DNA of 14,189 bases from DATBGS01 sp036557885 (GCA_036557885.1 DATBGS010000007.1:1-14189), one strand, 5' to 3'; positions 1-6,976 are shown, counted from the stretch's first letter. Notes: a model not told the origin generated them from the letters alone. Program-made: numbers and translations.

Positions 1-22
1 CCCCCCCCCCCCCCCCCCCCCC
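1..22. other. Homopolymer C run at the window edge (probable assembly artefact)
   Basis: The window opens with 22 consecutive C and then changes abruptly to mixed sequence just after the last operon gene. On the minus strand this reads as poly-G downstream of the small permease stop codon. Terminal poly-G is a known artefact of two-colour Illumina chemistry and often caps contigs. A genuine homopolymer cannot be excluded. The 21 bases between it and the stop codon of the small permease hold no recognisable terminator. Confidence 0.6.
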
Positions 23-43
23 GCTCCTCTGTGCTTTATTATT

Positions 44-817
44 TTAACTTGCTTTGGCAAAGCGGCGCTCGGTGCGGCGGGCGGCAATTGCCAGGCTGTA
101 GCAGATGGCGAAGTAGAGAATAAGCTCGATAATATAGAAAATCCAGCGGTCTGCCGGGCCAGAGTTGCCGGTGATGGAAAGCTGCACCGCCTGCGACAGT
201 TCCACCAGGGTGATGGCCGAAAGCAGCGAGGTATCCTGCACCAGCGTGATGAAGTAGTTGGTAAAGGGCGGAATCATCAGGCGCAATGCCTGGGGCAGAA
301 TGATAAAGCGCGTCTTCTGAAACCAGCTTAGCCCCAGGCTATCGGCGGCCTCGGCCTGCCCTCGGTCCACCGCCTGCACGCCAGCCCGCACCACCTCGGA
401 GAGATACGCGCCATAGTTAAAGCTCAGCGCCACAACGCCAAAGACCAGCGTGCTGGGCGAGATGGGGTTATCGCCCACTTTAAAGGGGAAACTTTGCAGC
501 AGCGAGTTGGAGTTCAGGGCGGTGAAGAGTTCGTGAATCTTCACATCCAGGTTGTAGTTAAACTGCGTAATCAGGAAGATGCGCACGCCAAAGAAGACGG
601 CGTACAACTGCAAAAACAGCGGCGTCCCGCGAATGCTCTCCACATAGACGTTGGCAATCCAGCGCAGCAGCGGAATAGTGGACAGGCGCATCAGGCCGGT
701 GGGAATGGCGAAGACCATCGCCAGCACGCTGCTGAAGGCGGCTATGAGGATGGTAATCAGCGTCCCCTGGAGCAGCACCCCGATATGGGAGTTAAACAGA
801 TCTATGATATGCTGCAT
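44..817 (-). CDS. Polar amino acid-type ABC transporter permease (small subunit, HisM/GlnP family)
   Basis: Inner-membrane permease of 257 aa that would form the translocation pore with the larger permease encoded 13 bp upstream. The family signature is clear: an N-terminal helix at about 13-40, the family segment SIRGTPLFLQLYAVFFG at 61-77, and the EAA loop that contacts the ATPase (GQAEAADSLGLS, then ILPQALRLMIPP) at about 153-184. There are roughly five helices. About 40 residues (80-120, with FNYNLDVKIHELF) are inserted between two helices and would probably form an external loop; typical family members are shorter here. The ATG is preceded by GAGAGGGGA on the minus strand, a plausible ribosome-binding site. 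It is the last gene of the four-gene transporter operon. The substrate is not determinable from this subunit. The length is complete and no frameshift is seen. Confidence 0.93.
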   Translation of the reverse strand: MQHIIDLFNSHIGVLLQGTLITILIAAFSSVLAMVFAIPTGLMRLSTIPLLRWIANVYVESIRGTPLFLQLYAVFFGVRIFLITQFNYNLDVKIHELFTALNSNSLLQSFPFKVGDNPISPSTLVFGVVALSFNYGAYLSEVVRAGVQAVDRGQAEAADSLGLSWFQKTRFIILPQALRLMIPPFTNYFITLVQDTSLLSAITLVELSQAVQLSITGNSGPADRWIFYIIELILYFAICYSLAIAARRTERRFAKAS

Positions 818-830
818 AGTTCATCCCCTC

Positions 831-2198
831 TCAGGCTACCGCCACGCGCCCCCGCCCCAGCGTGAGCCGATAGAGCGTGTTGGGGAGGTAGGCGACGATC
901 CACATGATCACCAGCAGCAGCGCCATCATCAGCACCAGCATGGTCACGGAGAGCAGCAGCAGCAAAAAGCTGTTGCCCAGGCTGGCAAGCGTAAAGCCAG
1001 CAATTGGTTTGCCGCCAGGGGTAGACCCCGGCAGGGCACCGCCGATCAAGGTGCCCAACAGGATAAGTGTGCCCAGAAAGATATAGACTGGCACCGAGAT
1101 GTCCCCACCGCTGGGGCGTGGCTGGGCCGGGGCATCGTTTTGCCGGAGCCTTCGCGCTCGCTGATAGAGCACGACAAAGGCGCCAATCAGCGCCAGTTCC
1201 ACCAGCGCACAGAGAATGTAGTAGAGCGGGCTGTCAAAGAACAGCAGCCCCACCAGCAAGAGCGTCGTCACAAAGACGGCCAGAGAGACAAACAGATTGC
1301 TGGAGCGCCCGCTCTGGCCGTCGGTGCGCAGGGCGCGCTCGGCAGCGCGCGCAATGGCCGTGAGCGGCACGCTCAGCACCAGATAGAGCACAGCCGCCAG
1401 CACGTAGTATTGCCAGAAATCTTTCGGGAACTTTTTGGCAAAGCGGTCAGCGGTGGCGGTCAGTTCCACAAAGGTGATCAGGCTGAGGATGGCCGAATCC
1501 TTGAACATATAGATAAAGTCGTTGATGACGGTGGGGATGATGATGCGAATGGATTGCGGCAAAATGATGGCCCAGAGGCTCTGCCAGAAGCCCAGGCCCA
1601 GGCTGACCGCCGCTTCGCCCTGGCCTTTGTCCAGCGCCTCAAACCCGCCGCGAAAGTTCTCGGCTTCGTAGGCGGCGTAGTTCAGGGTAAGCGTGGCGAG
1701 TACCGCCGTCAGGATGTTGACGGGCAGGAAAGGCGAGAGCAGCGTGCCCAGGAAGTTCTGCCCCACAATATCCGCCGGGCTAAACGCCAGGCCGTAATAG
1801 AGCGCGTACATCTGCACCAGAATGGGCGTGTTGCGGAAGAACTCGATGTAGGCGCGGGCCGGAACTGCCAGCCAGCGTATGCCGGAGCGCACCATCAGCG
1901 CCAGCCCCAGCCCCAGGATGAGCGCGAGCGGCATGGCAATAAAGGTGGCCTCCATCGTCGCGCCCACTCCCTGGAAAAAGGTGGAGTTGTGTTGCAGGGC
2001 GCTGGCGCGCAGGTCGCTCAGGAAATGGCCCACATGCGGAAAGATCACGCTGGGGTCAAGAATGGAGCCTTTGCCGCTGGTCTGGGAAAGATCAAGCAGC
2101 GTGAAGGCAATAAAGGAGCAGGCCAGAAACACGATCAGAAAAGAGCTTAGACTGAGCGCATTGATCATGGTCTGCTGTCTGTCACGTTGTTCGCCCAT
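831..2198 (-). CDS. Polar amino acid-type ABC transporter permease with a long C-terminal membrane extension
   Basis: Permease of 455 aa. I chose the ATG at 2198 because GAGGTG lies six bases upstream; the frame stays open to 2276 but that part is basic, repeat-derived and has no ribosome-binding site. One helix at 16-36 precedes the canonical domain (about 76-290), which contains FFRNTPILVQMYALYYGL at 120-137 and the EAA loop GQGEAAVSLGLGFWQ at 192-206 followed by ILPQSIRIIIP. Residues 300-455 are an additional hydrophobic region with about four to five helices (302-322, 325-345, 369-388, 405-437), which family members of usual length (about 220-300 aa) do not have. It lies 13 bp before the small permease, so the two probably form a heterodimeric pore. 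A 412-bp hairpin-rich spacer separates it from the binding-protein gene. The role of the extension is unknown. Confidence 0.9.
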   Translation of the reverse strand: MGEQRDRQQTMINALSLSSFLIVFLACSFIAFTLLDLSQTSGKGSILDPSVIFPHVGHFLSDLRASALQHNSTFFQGVGATMEATFIAMPLALILGLGLALMVRSGIRWLAVPARAYIEFFRNTPILVQMYALYYGLAFSPADIVGQNFLGTLLSPFLPVNILTAVLATLTLNYAAYEAENFRGGFEALDKGQGEAAVSLGLGFWQSLWAIILPQSIRIIIPTVINDFIYMFKDSAILSLITFVELTATADRFAKKFPKDFWQYYVLAAVLYLVLSVPLTAIARAAERALRTDGQSGRSSNLFVSLAVFVTTLLLVGLLFFDSPLYYILCALVELALIGAFVVLYQRARRLRQNDAPAQPRPSGGDISVPVYIFLGTLILLGTLIGGALPGSTPGGKPIAGFTLASLGNSFLLLLLSVTMLVLMMALLLVIMWIVAYLPNTLYRLTLGRGRVAVA

Positions 2199-2216
2199 GC
2201 CCACCTCACTCTTGTG

Positions 2217-2363
2217 CTTGTAGCCCCGGCGTCCCTGCCGGGGCCGCGTTGCCCGGCACGGAGGCCGGCGCTGCAAACGGAGCGGCTGAACTTCAGCCGC
2301 TCCATCAGAATAAATCGCTCGCGCGGCGCCTTATGAAGTTTTACCAATGAGGTAGGCCAAGAA
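2217..2363. repeat. Hairpin-rich intergenic segment inside the transporter operon
   Basis: No gene is seen here. Two strong inverted repeats are visible: CCCCGGC/GCCGGGG (2224-2230 with 2237-2243, six-base loop), and a near-perfect palindrome GGAGCGGCTGAA-C-TTCAGCCGCTCC at 2279-2303. On the minus strand, GGGGCTACAAGC at 2217-2228 recurs exactly on the plus strand at 13801-13812, which links this spacer to the cluster after the kinase gene. The segment adjoins the larger repeat copy at 2364-2580. Confidence 0.75.
2279..2303. repeat. Perfect 12-bp inverted repeat (palindromic hairpin)
   Basis: GGAGCGGCTGAA (2279-2290), one central C (2291), and TTCAGCCGCTCC (2292-2303) are exact reverse complements. 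As RNA it would form a hairpin whose inner pairs open to give a small loop. It has no T tract on either side, so it is not an ordinary intrinsic terminator. Its core GCGGCT...AGCCGC matches the stem of the hairpin at 14138-14151. Confidence 0.85.
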
Positions 2364-2580
2364 GGCTGGCGACTAAAGATCCCCCAGAGGGGGCAAGCCG
2401 CGCCTAAGGGCGTTCCGCCACCCCCAGGGCAAGGGGGCACCCTAAGACAGAAGGGCACGGCGGCAAAACCCGCCTGCGCGGGTTAGAACGAAACCCAGTC
2501 CGCGCAGGCGGACTTCCTGGCCCGCAGGCCCTTAGGCGCGGCTGTGCCCCCGTTCTTCACGGGGGTTTTAACCGCCAGCC
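2364..2580 (+). repeat. Dispersed hairpin-array element, copy A
   Basis: Most of this spacer matches, in inverted orientation, the segment 10115-10309. Shared blocks in order are CTGGCGACTAAAG (2366-2378), GCCACCCCCA (2417-2426), AAGACA then AGGGCACGG (about 2443-2460), the AACCCGC and GTCCGC hairpins, AGGCGCGG, and GGTTTTAACCGCCAGC (2564-2579). Internal hairpins include AACCCGC/GCGGGTT (2467-2473 with 2478-2484), GTCCGC/GCGGAC (2498-2503 with 2508-2513), a 15-bp long-range inverted repeat (2397-2411 with 2528-2542) and CCCCCG/CGGGGG followed by TTTT (2547-2569). The last has terminator shape on the plus strand, where no upstream gene needs it. No open reading frame of interest is present. 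It may act as an mRNA processing or stability element between binding protein and permeases. Confidence 0.75.
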
Positions 2581-2610
2581 TTCGTGGCCTGCATAATTGC
2601 TAAAACCTCA

Positions 2611-3537
2611 TTACGCGCCAGCGGGAAGTGCCGGGCACTGCACACCGTTGATCGTAGCGCCCACGTTATAGATACAGTTCTGCAAGTCGTTCCACAGGCC
2701 CCACTGCTTGTAGATTTTCTCCAGGGTGCCGTCCTGAAGCAGCAGCGTGATGGCCTGGTTCAACTCGTTACGCAGTACAGAGCTATTGGAACTGGTGGGC
2801 GAAAGCCCAATGCCGTAGTAGCCGGGGAAGAGGTCGCCGCCCACAATCTTGAAGCGATGCTGGGAGTCTTGCGCGCCGTAGAACTGGGCAATGGGGGCGT
2901 CAATCAAGATAGCATCAATGCGCCCGGCAGCCAGATCGCTAAAGGGCAGATCGGTGTCGTAGAGTTTTTCGTGAATGGCGGGGTCGGCCTCCAGGTAATC
3001 CTCGGCTTTGTAGCCAGTGCCGGTGCCCACCGTCTTGCCTTCCAGGTCTTTGAAGCTGGTGATGGTGGTGTTATCGGCTTTCACCACAATCTGTTCGGTG
3101 TAGACATAGTAGGGGATGGTGAACAGGGCGCTGCCCACGTTGTCGCTGGAGATTTCCAGGCCGTTCATAAACACGTCAAACTGCTGGGCTGCCAGCGCCT
3201 GGGGCCAGGTGGACCAGGTGATCTGCACAAACTTGTCCTGCACGCCCATCAGCTTGGCAAGCGCGCCCGCCATATCCACTTCAAAGCCGATGTTCTTGTT
3301 GGCGTTGTTGGGATCGGGGAAGATATACGGCGCGCCGCCCGTCGCGTCGGCGCCCCATTGGAACGTGCCAGGAATGAGCAGGCCATCGCTGGCAACCTTC
3401 TCAGGAGTGTTGGTACTGCCGCTGCCCGTAGAGCTGGGGGTATTGCCCGCGCCGCAGGCTGTCAGCAGCAGGGTCAACAGCACGGCGAGGCTGCTGAGGA
3501 ATTTCCACGCAAAATGATGCTTGGGACGATGAATCAT
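2611..3537 (-). CDS. Amino acid-type ABC transporter substrate-binding lipoprotein (SBP_bac_3 family)
   Basis: Extracytoplasmic solute-binding protein of 308 aa, tethered by a lipid anchor: a basic n-region, a hydrophobic stretch at 13-26 and the lipobox LTAC with Cys28, followed by a Gly/Ser/Thr/Asn-rich linker (29-50). The two-lobe family 3 domain spans about 58-282: FEVDMAGALAK (85-95), FTIPYY (139-144), LEGKTVGTGTGYKAEDYL (165-182), the amino-group-binding Asp in DAILIDAP (D213), and the end motif EKIYKQWG. The Arg that normally binds the ligand alpha-carboxylate, six residues before the Phe of the F-x-x-PY motif, is Asn133 here. Cys288 and Cys301 in the tail could form a disulfide. The start is ATG 3537, with AGGAG 10-11 bases upstream; an in-frame TTG at 3570 is rejected. 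The gene begins 29 bp after the ATPase stop. Confidence 0.93.
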   Translation of the reverse strand: MIHRPKHHFAWKFLSSLAVLLTLLLTACGAGNTPSSTGSGSTNTPEKVASDGLLIPGTFQWGADATGGAPYIFPDPNNANKNIGFEVDMAGALAKLMGVQDKFVQITWSTWPQALAAQQFDVFMNGLEISSDNVGSALFTIPYYVYTEQIVVKADNTTITSFKDLEGKTVGTGTGYKAEDYLEADPAIHEKLYDTDLPFSDLAAGRIDAILIDAPIAQFYGAQDSQHRFKIVGGDLFPGYYGIGLSPTSSNSSVLRNELNQAITLLLQDGTLEKIYKQWGLWNDLQNCIYNVGATINGVQCPALPAGA

Positions 3538-3566
3538 AGCCGGTGTTCTCCTCTCGTGACTTGACC

Positions 3567-4430
3567 TCAAACTGGGAAGAGGACGCTTTCCAGGAAGGCG
3601 CGCGTGCGTTCTTCCTTGGGTTGAGTAAAGACTTCTTCGGGGTCTCCTTCTTCGACGATGCGACCTCCTGCTAGAAAGACGACGCGATCAGCTACCTGGC
3701 GAGCAAAACGCATTTCGTGGGTCACCACCACCATCGTCCGCCCTTCATCGGCCAACTCGCGCATTACCTTGAGCACTTCCCCGACGAGTTCGGGGTCCAG
3801 CGCGGAAGTTGGCTCATCAAACAAGAGGGCTTTTGGCTCCATCGCCAGGGCGCGGGCAATCGCTACCCGCTGTTTCTGGCCCCCGGAAAGCTGGCTGGGA
3901 TACGAGTCACCCTTCTCTGCCAGGCCCACTTTGGTGAGCAACGTCATGGCCTGCACAATGGCCTGCTCCTTGGGGAGTTTGCGCACTTTGATGGGCGCCA
4001 GGGTGATGTTTTCGAGCACAGTTTTGTGCGGGAAGAGGTTAAAGTTGTAAAAGACCATGCCCAGTTCGCGGCGCACTTCGCTCAGTTCTCTGTTGGAAAG
4101 CCTGCCCGTCATCAGCTTGCCATCCACGTAAATTTCGCCGCTGGTGGGCGTTTCCAGCCGATTGATGCAGCGGATAATGGTGCTTTTGCCGGAACCGCTG
4201 GGGCCAATCAGCGAGACGACCTCGCCACGCCGCACGGTGAAGTTGATGTCAAACAACACCTGGCGCGACCCAAAGATTTTGTTCATGTGGATGGTGCGAA
4301 TGACGACGTTACTGCCCGGCAGCGTGCCGGAGAGCGCGCGCTCGGACTCGATGGCCGCCTGCACGGAGGCCGCAGAACCGCCGGGGTCTTCGGAGGGTAG
4401 GGGCGTCGCTGACTCGCTGCTTTCAGGCAT
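3567..4430 (-). CDS. Polar amino acid-type ABC transporter ATP-binding protein (GlnQ/HisP-like)
   Basis: Cytoplasmic ATPase of 287 aa that drives the importer. Motifs: Walker A GPSGSGKST (76-84), signature LSGGQKQRVAIARAL (181-195), Walker B ALLFDEPTSALDP (201-213) with catalytic Glu206, and H-loop His238 in VVTHEM. The Q-loop reads GMVFYNFNLFPH, so position 128, normally Gln, is Tyr. A low-complexity tail of about 40 residues (Pro/Ser/Glu/Ala) precedes the domain. The start is ATG 4430 with GAGGTG six bases upstream; the frame is open to 4535 but the extension has no ribosome-binding site and crosses the likely promoter. It is the first gene of the operon and lies 29 bp before the binding-protein gene. 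The family assignment is firm. The effect of the Tyr is unknown. Confidence 0.94.
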   Translation of the reverse strand: MPESSESATPLPSEDPGGSAASVQAAIESERALSGTLPGSNVVIRTIHMNKIFGSRQVLFDINFTVRRGEVVSLIGPSGSGKSTIIRCINRLETPTSGEIYVDGKLMTGRLSNRELSEVRRELGMVFYNFNLFPHKTVLENITLAPIKVRKLPKEQAIVQAMTLLTKVGLAEKGDSYPSQLSGGQKQRVAIARALAMEPKALLFDEPTSALDPELVGEVLKVMRELADEGRTMVVVTHEMRFARQVADRVVFLAGGRIVEEGDPEEVFTQPKEERTRAFLESVLFPV

Positions 4431-4456
4431 GCCAGGCACCTCACAAAATACGGATG

Positions 4457-4476
4457 CCCCTCGCTCGCTGGAGGGG
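4457..4476 (-). other. Small hairpin in the ATPase leader
   Basis: CCCCTC (4457-4462) and GAGGGG (4471-4476) form a 6-bp stem with an eight-base loop in the 5' untranslated region of the transporter mRNA, roughly 27 bases before the ATG. It does not cover the ribosome-binding site, and its function, if any, is unknown. Confidence 0.35.
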
Positions 4477-4492
4477 AAGCTGATTGGCAACC

Positions 4493-4521
4493 AGTATAGC
4501 CGATGAGTCAAGAGATTGCAA
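4493..4521 (-). promoter_or_regulatory. Sigma-70-type promoter of the ABC transporter operon
   Basis: On the minus strand TTGCAA (4516-4521) is followed after 17 bases by TATACT (4493-4498). The -10 matches the consensus at five of six positions and the -35 at four. Transcription would start near 4486, leaving a leader of about 55 bases before the ATPase ATG at 4430. Nothing better is seen between the two divergent genes on this strand. Confidence 0.55.
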
Positions 4522-4553
4522 GGTCGCTTTTGCACAAGAATGGGCGCTGGAAA

Positions 4554-4570
4554 TTGGCACTCTTTATGCT
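4554..4570 (+). promoter_or_regulatory. Sigma-54-like -24/-12 element
   Basis: TTGGCAC, five bases, then ATGCT gives the GG-N10-GC spacing (4556-4557 and 4568-4569) that marks sigma-54 promoters, and most surrounding bases fit the usual TGGCAC...TTGC pattern. It lies about 70 bases upstream of the plus-strand gene at 4642. No good sigma-70 pair is seen there. Whether this organism has sigma-54 is unknown, and no activator gene is in the window. Confidence 0.25.
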
Positions 4571-4641
4571 AGCTTCCCCTACGGGTCAGTAGTTGTCTGT
4601 ATTTGGGATGCGTTGCTGCCGTATTTTGAGGAGGTTCAGTG

Positions 4642-5523
4642 ATGAGCGGTCTCCTGCCGCTGGTATCTGCGTTGCCTGGAGTGCTCCCCGAATCACAAGA
4701 GTATGCGTCCTTGCTTCCTTTTGAGTTATCCGGCGCCCTTGATCTGGCGGGGTTGGCGGTAGCTACCTGGACGCTGTGGGTCTTTCTGTCGCTGCCGCTT
4801 CAAGGCATCCTCCAGCGCGCCTACCGCTTCATCAGCATTGCTGCGCTGGCCTTTGCCTTTTCGCATGTGCTGGATTCCCTGGTCCAGGCGCTGGAACTGC
4901 TGCCGGTGCAGGGCGCGATCTTGCTGCACCAGGGCGCCGTGCTCGTCTCGATGGTCTTGTTTGTACCTGGCCTGGCAAGCCTCGCGCAATCTTTTTCGCT
5001 GGTTTCTCCCACCACGCAAAAGCTCTCCTCGCGCCTCTGGCCGATGGCAATCGGGTTCATCACCGGCATCGTTTCGCTCAGCTTCATTGTCTATGGCGTT
5101 GCCCCCGAAGCCGAAGCGGTGGCTTTTGCCGGAGTCAATGCCTGCCTGATTGTGATGGCGGGCGTGTGCTGCGTGCTGCTGGTGCGTGCCAGGATTCGCG
5201 GCGCGGTTGGCTCCTCGCTCTGGCTGGCGCTGCTGGGGGTAGTCATCTTTAGCCTGGCCCATCCGCTTCAGGCGTGGATGGTCCTCCAGCCCGGCCTTCC
5301 TGACTATAATGAGGTCTTTCACCGTCTGCTGGTGATGCCGGCCTTCTTTCTCTTTGCGCTCAGCCTGACCCATCTGGCGCGTCGCCTCAGCCAGAATGCG
5401 GTGTCGCACGCGGGCATTCCAGAGGAGCAGCAGCCAACGGTCCCACTGCTGCGCGTCATCACCCCCATCAAGCACAACACTCAAACGCCTACCAGGGTGC
5501 TAGACTCATCGCGGCTGCGTTAG
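4642..5523 (+). CDS. Seven-helix integral membrane protein, function unknown
   Basis: I do not recognise this 293-aa protein. Hydrophobicity suggests seven transmembrane helices at about 33-53, 62-82, 93-113, 134-152, 160-182, 192-213 and 228-247, then a polar tail of about 45 residues. Histidines sit in or at the edges of helices: H75 (FAFSHVLDSL), H96 (LLHQGAV), H207 (SLAHPLQAW), H227 and H244. Such placement is seen in proteins that bind haem or metal, but no defined motif confirms that. The topology also resembles seven-helix sensor input domains, without any attached kinase or cyclase. The start is ATG 4642, seven bases after GAGGAGG (4628-4634); a GTG at 4639 is too close to it. It is divergent from the ABC operon and convergent with the next gene. 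Confidence 0.75.
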   Translation: MSGLLPLVSALPGVLPESQEYASLLPFELSGALDLAGLAVATWTLWVFLSLPLQGILQRAYRFISIAALAFAFSHVLDSLVQALELLPVQGAILLHQGAVLVSMVLFVPGLASLAQSFSLVSPTTQKLSSRLWPMAIGFITGIVSLSFIVYGVAPEAEAVAFAGVNACLIVMAGVCCVLLVRARIRGAVGSSLWLALLGVVIFSLAHPLQAWMVLQPGLPDYNEVFHRLLVMPAFFLFALSLTHLARRLSQNAVSHAGIPEEQQPTVPLLRVITPIKHNTQTPTRVLDSSRLR

Positions 5524-5545
5524 CGCGGCAACGCTGGCCTACACC

Positions 5546-6355
5546 TCAACGCAGATCATAGAGCGGCAGGCCCGTTCTGGCGGAGATGTAGGCCAGCAGC
5601 ATCCCCATCTGCTCGGTATATCGCTCGTCGGCGCGCTGGAGCACCCACCAGCGCTGCTGGCGGTAATCTCTCCATTCCAGCGAAACGTCAGCGCTCGCAA
5701 GCTCATAGCACGTGCCTGGCTGCCCTGGCTTGCCGCCATAGAGGGCAAAGAGGCGCGCGTCGTCCCAGCGAATCACCTGCTCTTTTTGTGATGAAAACGA
5801 CCACCATCGGCCACCACCACTGGTTATCTTCAGCATATCGGTAGTGGCTTCAATGGACTGACGCCTGAGCCAGGAGATCATGTAGAGTCCACCGAGCACA
5901 GGCGTGGCAATCAGGCCGAAAATTGCAATACCCAAATCACCAGATGACAAAGCATCTGACAGATCGCGCCCAAAGAGGGCAAATCCAAGAATGCAAGTGA
6001 GAGGGAGATAGACTTGCACGATGTGCGGCCAATTCCGCCTGGGAGTGATCTGTAATGGCAGATGAAATGACGCTTCGGAAAGCGGGGGCTGGATTGGCGC
6101 GAGTGGGAGAGTCATATCCCCTTGAGCAGCGGTCTGGCGGCGTTGGTTGAGACGCTGCCAACGTGGACTGGGAGCAAGCAGCAGTAAGCCTGTTCCGATC
6201 AGGCCGATACCTGCCACATAGAAAAGTCCTCTATGCAAGCCATCCAGTACCAGCAGAGAAAGGCGTGATGCAAAGACTCCTTCGAGAATCCCAAGCAGCC
6301 CTGCGATGAGAAAGAGTACCCCCGTTTTCAGTGGGCTTTCACGCTTGACAACCAT
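5546..6355 (-). CDS. Four-helix membrane protein with a cytoplasmic C-terminal domain, function unknown
   Basis: Unrecognised 269-aa protein. Two helix pairs (about 11-29 and 42-61; 112-129 and 141-163) are separated by a polar linker rich in Gln, Pro and Arg. The C-terminal 105 residues are soluble and rich in beta-prone and aromatic residues (GRWWSFSSQ, VIRWDDARLFAL, VSLEW), ending in a predicted helix (EQMGMLLAYISARTG). That pattern, a membrane hairpin followed by a small beta domain with a terminal helix, resembles bacterial PH-like domains, but this is a fold guess. The ATG at 6355 has AGGAGG four to nine bases upstream. The frame stays open to 7084, where it is only a shadow of other genes. 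It is 22 bp from the convergent gene at 5523, with no clear shared terminator, and divergent from the gene at 6455. Confidence 0.75.
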   Translation of the reverse strand: MVVKRESPLKTGVLFLIAGLLGILEGVFASRLSLLVLDGLHRGLFYVAGIGLIGTGLLLLAPSPRWQRLNQRRQTAAQGDMTLPLAPIQPPLSEASFHLPLQITPRRNWPHIVQVYLPLTCILGFALFGRDLSDALSSGDLGIAIFGLIATPVLGGLYMISWLRRQSIEATTDMLKITSGGGRWWSFSSQKEQVIRWDDARLFALYGGKPGQPGTCYELASADVSLEWRDYRQQRWWVLQRADERYTEQMGMLLAYISARTGLPLYDLR

Positions 6356-6454
6356 CTCTCCTCCTTGCGCGTCCATTGCATGCTTATTTCTAACTCTAGC
6401 ATACAATGGGGGGAGAAAGCAATCGCACGAATAAAAACTGAAGGAGAAAAACTG

Positions 6455-6940
6455 ATGACACAGGATAACACCGCCCAGGCGAATCCGCAGGCACCCAGGC
6501 CGAATCCCGCGCTTCAACAGCTTGAGGTGCTGGTTGGCGAGTGGCAGATGGAACTCTCCAATGCGTCTTTTCTTCCTGACCCATCCCAGACGGTAAAAGG
6601 ACGGGTTACTTTCGAGTGGGCGCAGGACGGCGCTTTTCTGGCGCTGCGCATGGGTGACAAGCCGCCGAGTCCACCTGCTGCCCTCTGGCTCATAGGCCGC
6701 GATGAATCGGCCCCAAACTACACTGTGCTCTACTACGATGCGCGAAGCGTTTCGCGGGTCTATGAGATGAGCTTCTCGGATGGGGTGTGGCAGATGTGGA
6801 GAAACTCCCCCAACTTCTCGCAGCGCTATGAGGGCAAAATTAGCAGTGACGGGAAGACCATCGCGGCCAAATGGGAGAAGTCTTCTGACGGCACCACGTG
6901 GGAACACGACTTCGACGTAATGTATACAAAGATCAAGTAA
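6455..6940 (+). CDS. Small soluble DUF1579-like protein
   Basis: 161-aa cytoplasmic protein without signal peptide or membrane helix. After a Pro/Gln-rich start comes LEVLVGEWQMELSNASFL (about 24-41), then alternating strands: VTFEWAQDGAFLALRM, ALWLIGRDESAPNYTVLYYD, VYEMSFSDGVWQMWRNS, KTIAAKWEKSSDGTTWEHDF. An opening L-x-G-x-W motif with repeated amphipathic strands is typical of DUF1579 and other lipocalin-like barrels of unknown role. I place it there with moderate confidence. The start is ATG 6455 with AAGGAG (6441-6446) eight bases upstream; an in-frame TTG at 6365 lies over the neighbouring gene's ribosome-binding site and is rejected. It is divergent from the membrane protein gene and 36 bp before the NHL-type gene. 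Confidence 0.82.
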   Translation: MTQDNTAQANPQAPRPNPALQQLEVLVGEWQMELSNASFLPDPSQTVKGRVTFEWAQDGAFLALRMGDKPPSPPAALWLIGRDESAPNYTVLYYDARSVSRVYEMSFSDGVWQMWRNSPNFSQRYEGKISSDGKTIAAKWEKSSDGTTWEHDFDVMYTKIK

Positions 6941-6976
6941 GCATGTGGGCCAGGGCGGATATGGTACCATCACAGT

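Noticed and set aside
651..2150. Long plus-strand open frame opposite the large permease
   Set aside because: The translation is rich in Gln, Arg, His and Gly without any domain, and the opposite strand encodes an unmistakable permease.
2547..2569. Intrinsic terminator on the plus strand (CCCCCG/CGGGGG plus TTTT)
   Set aside because: No plus-strand gene ends here, and in the minus direction of the operon there is no T tract. Treated as part of repeat copy A.
3538..3570. TTG start for the binding protein overlapping the ATPase stop
   Set aside because: ATG 3537 has a ribosome-binding site and directly starts a standard lipoprotein signal peptide.
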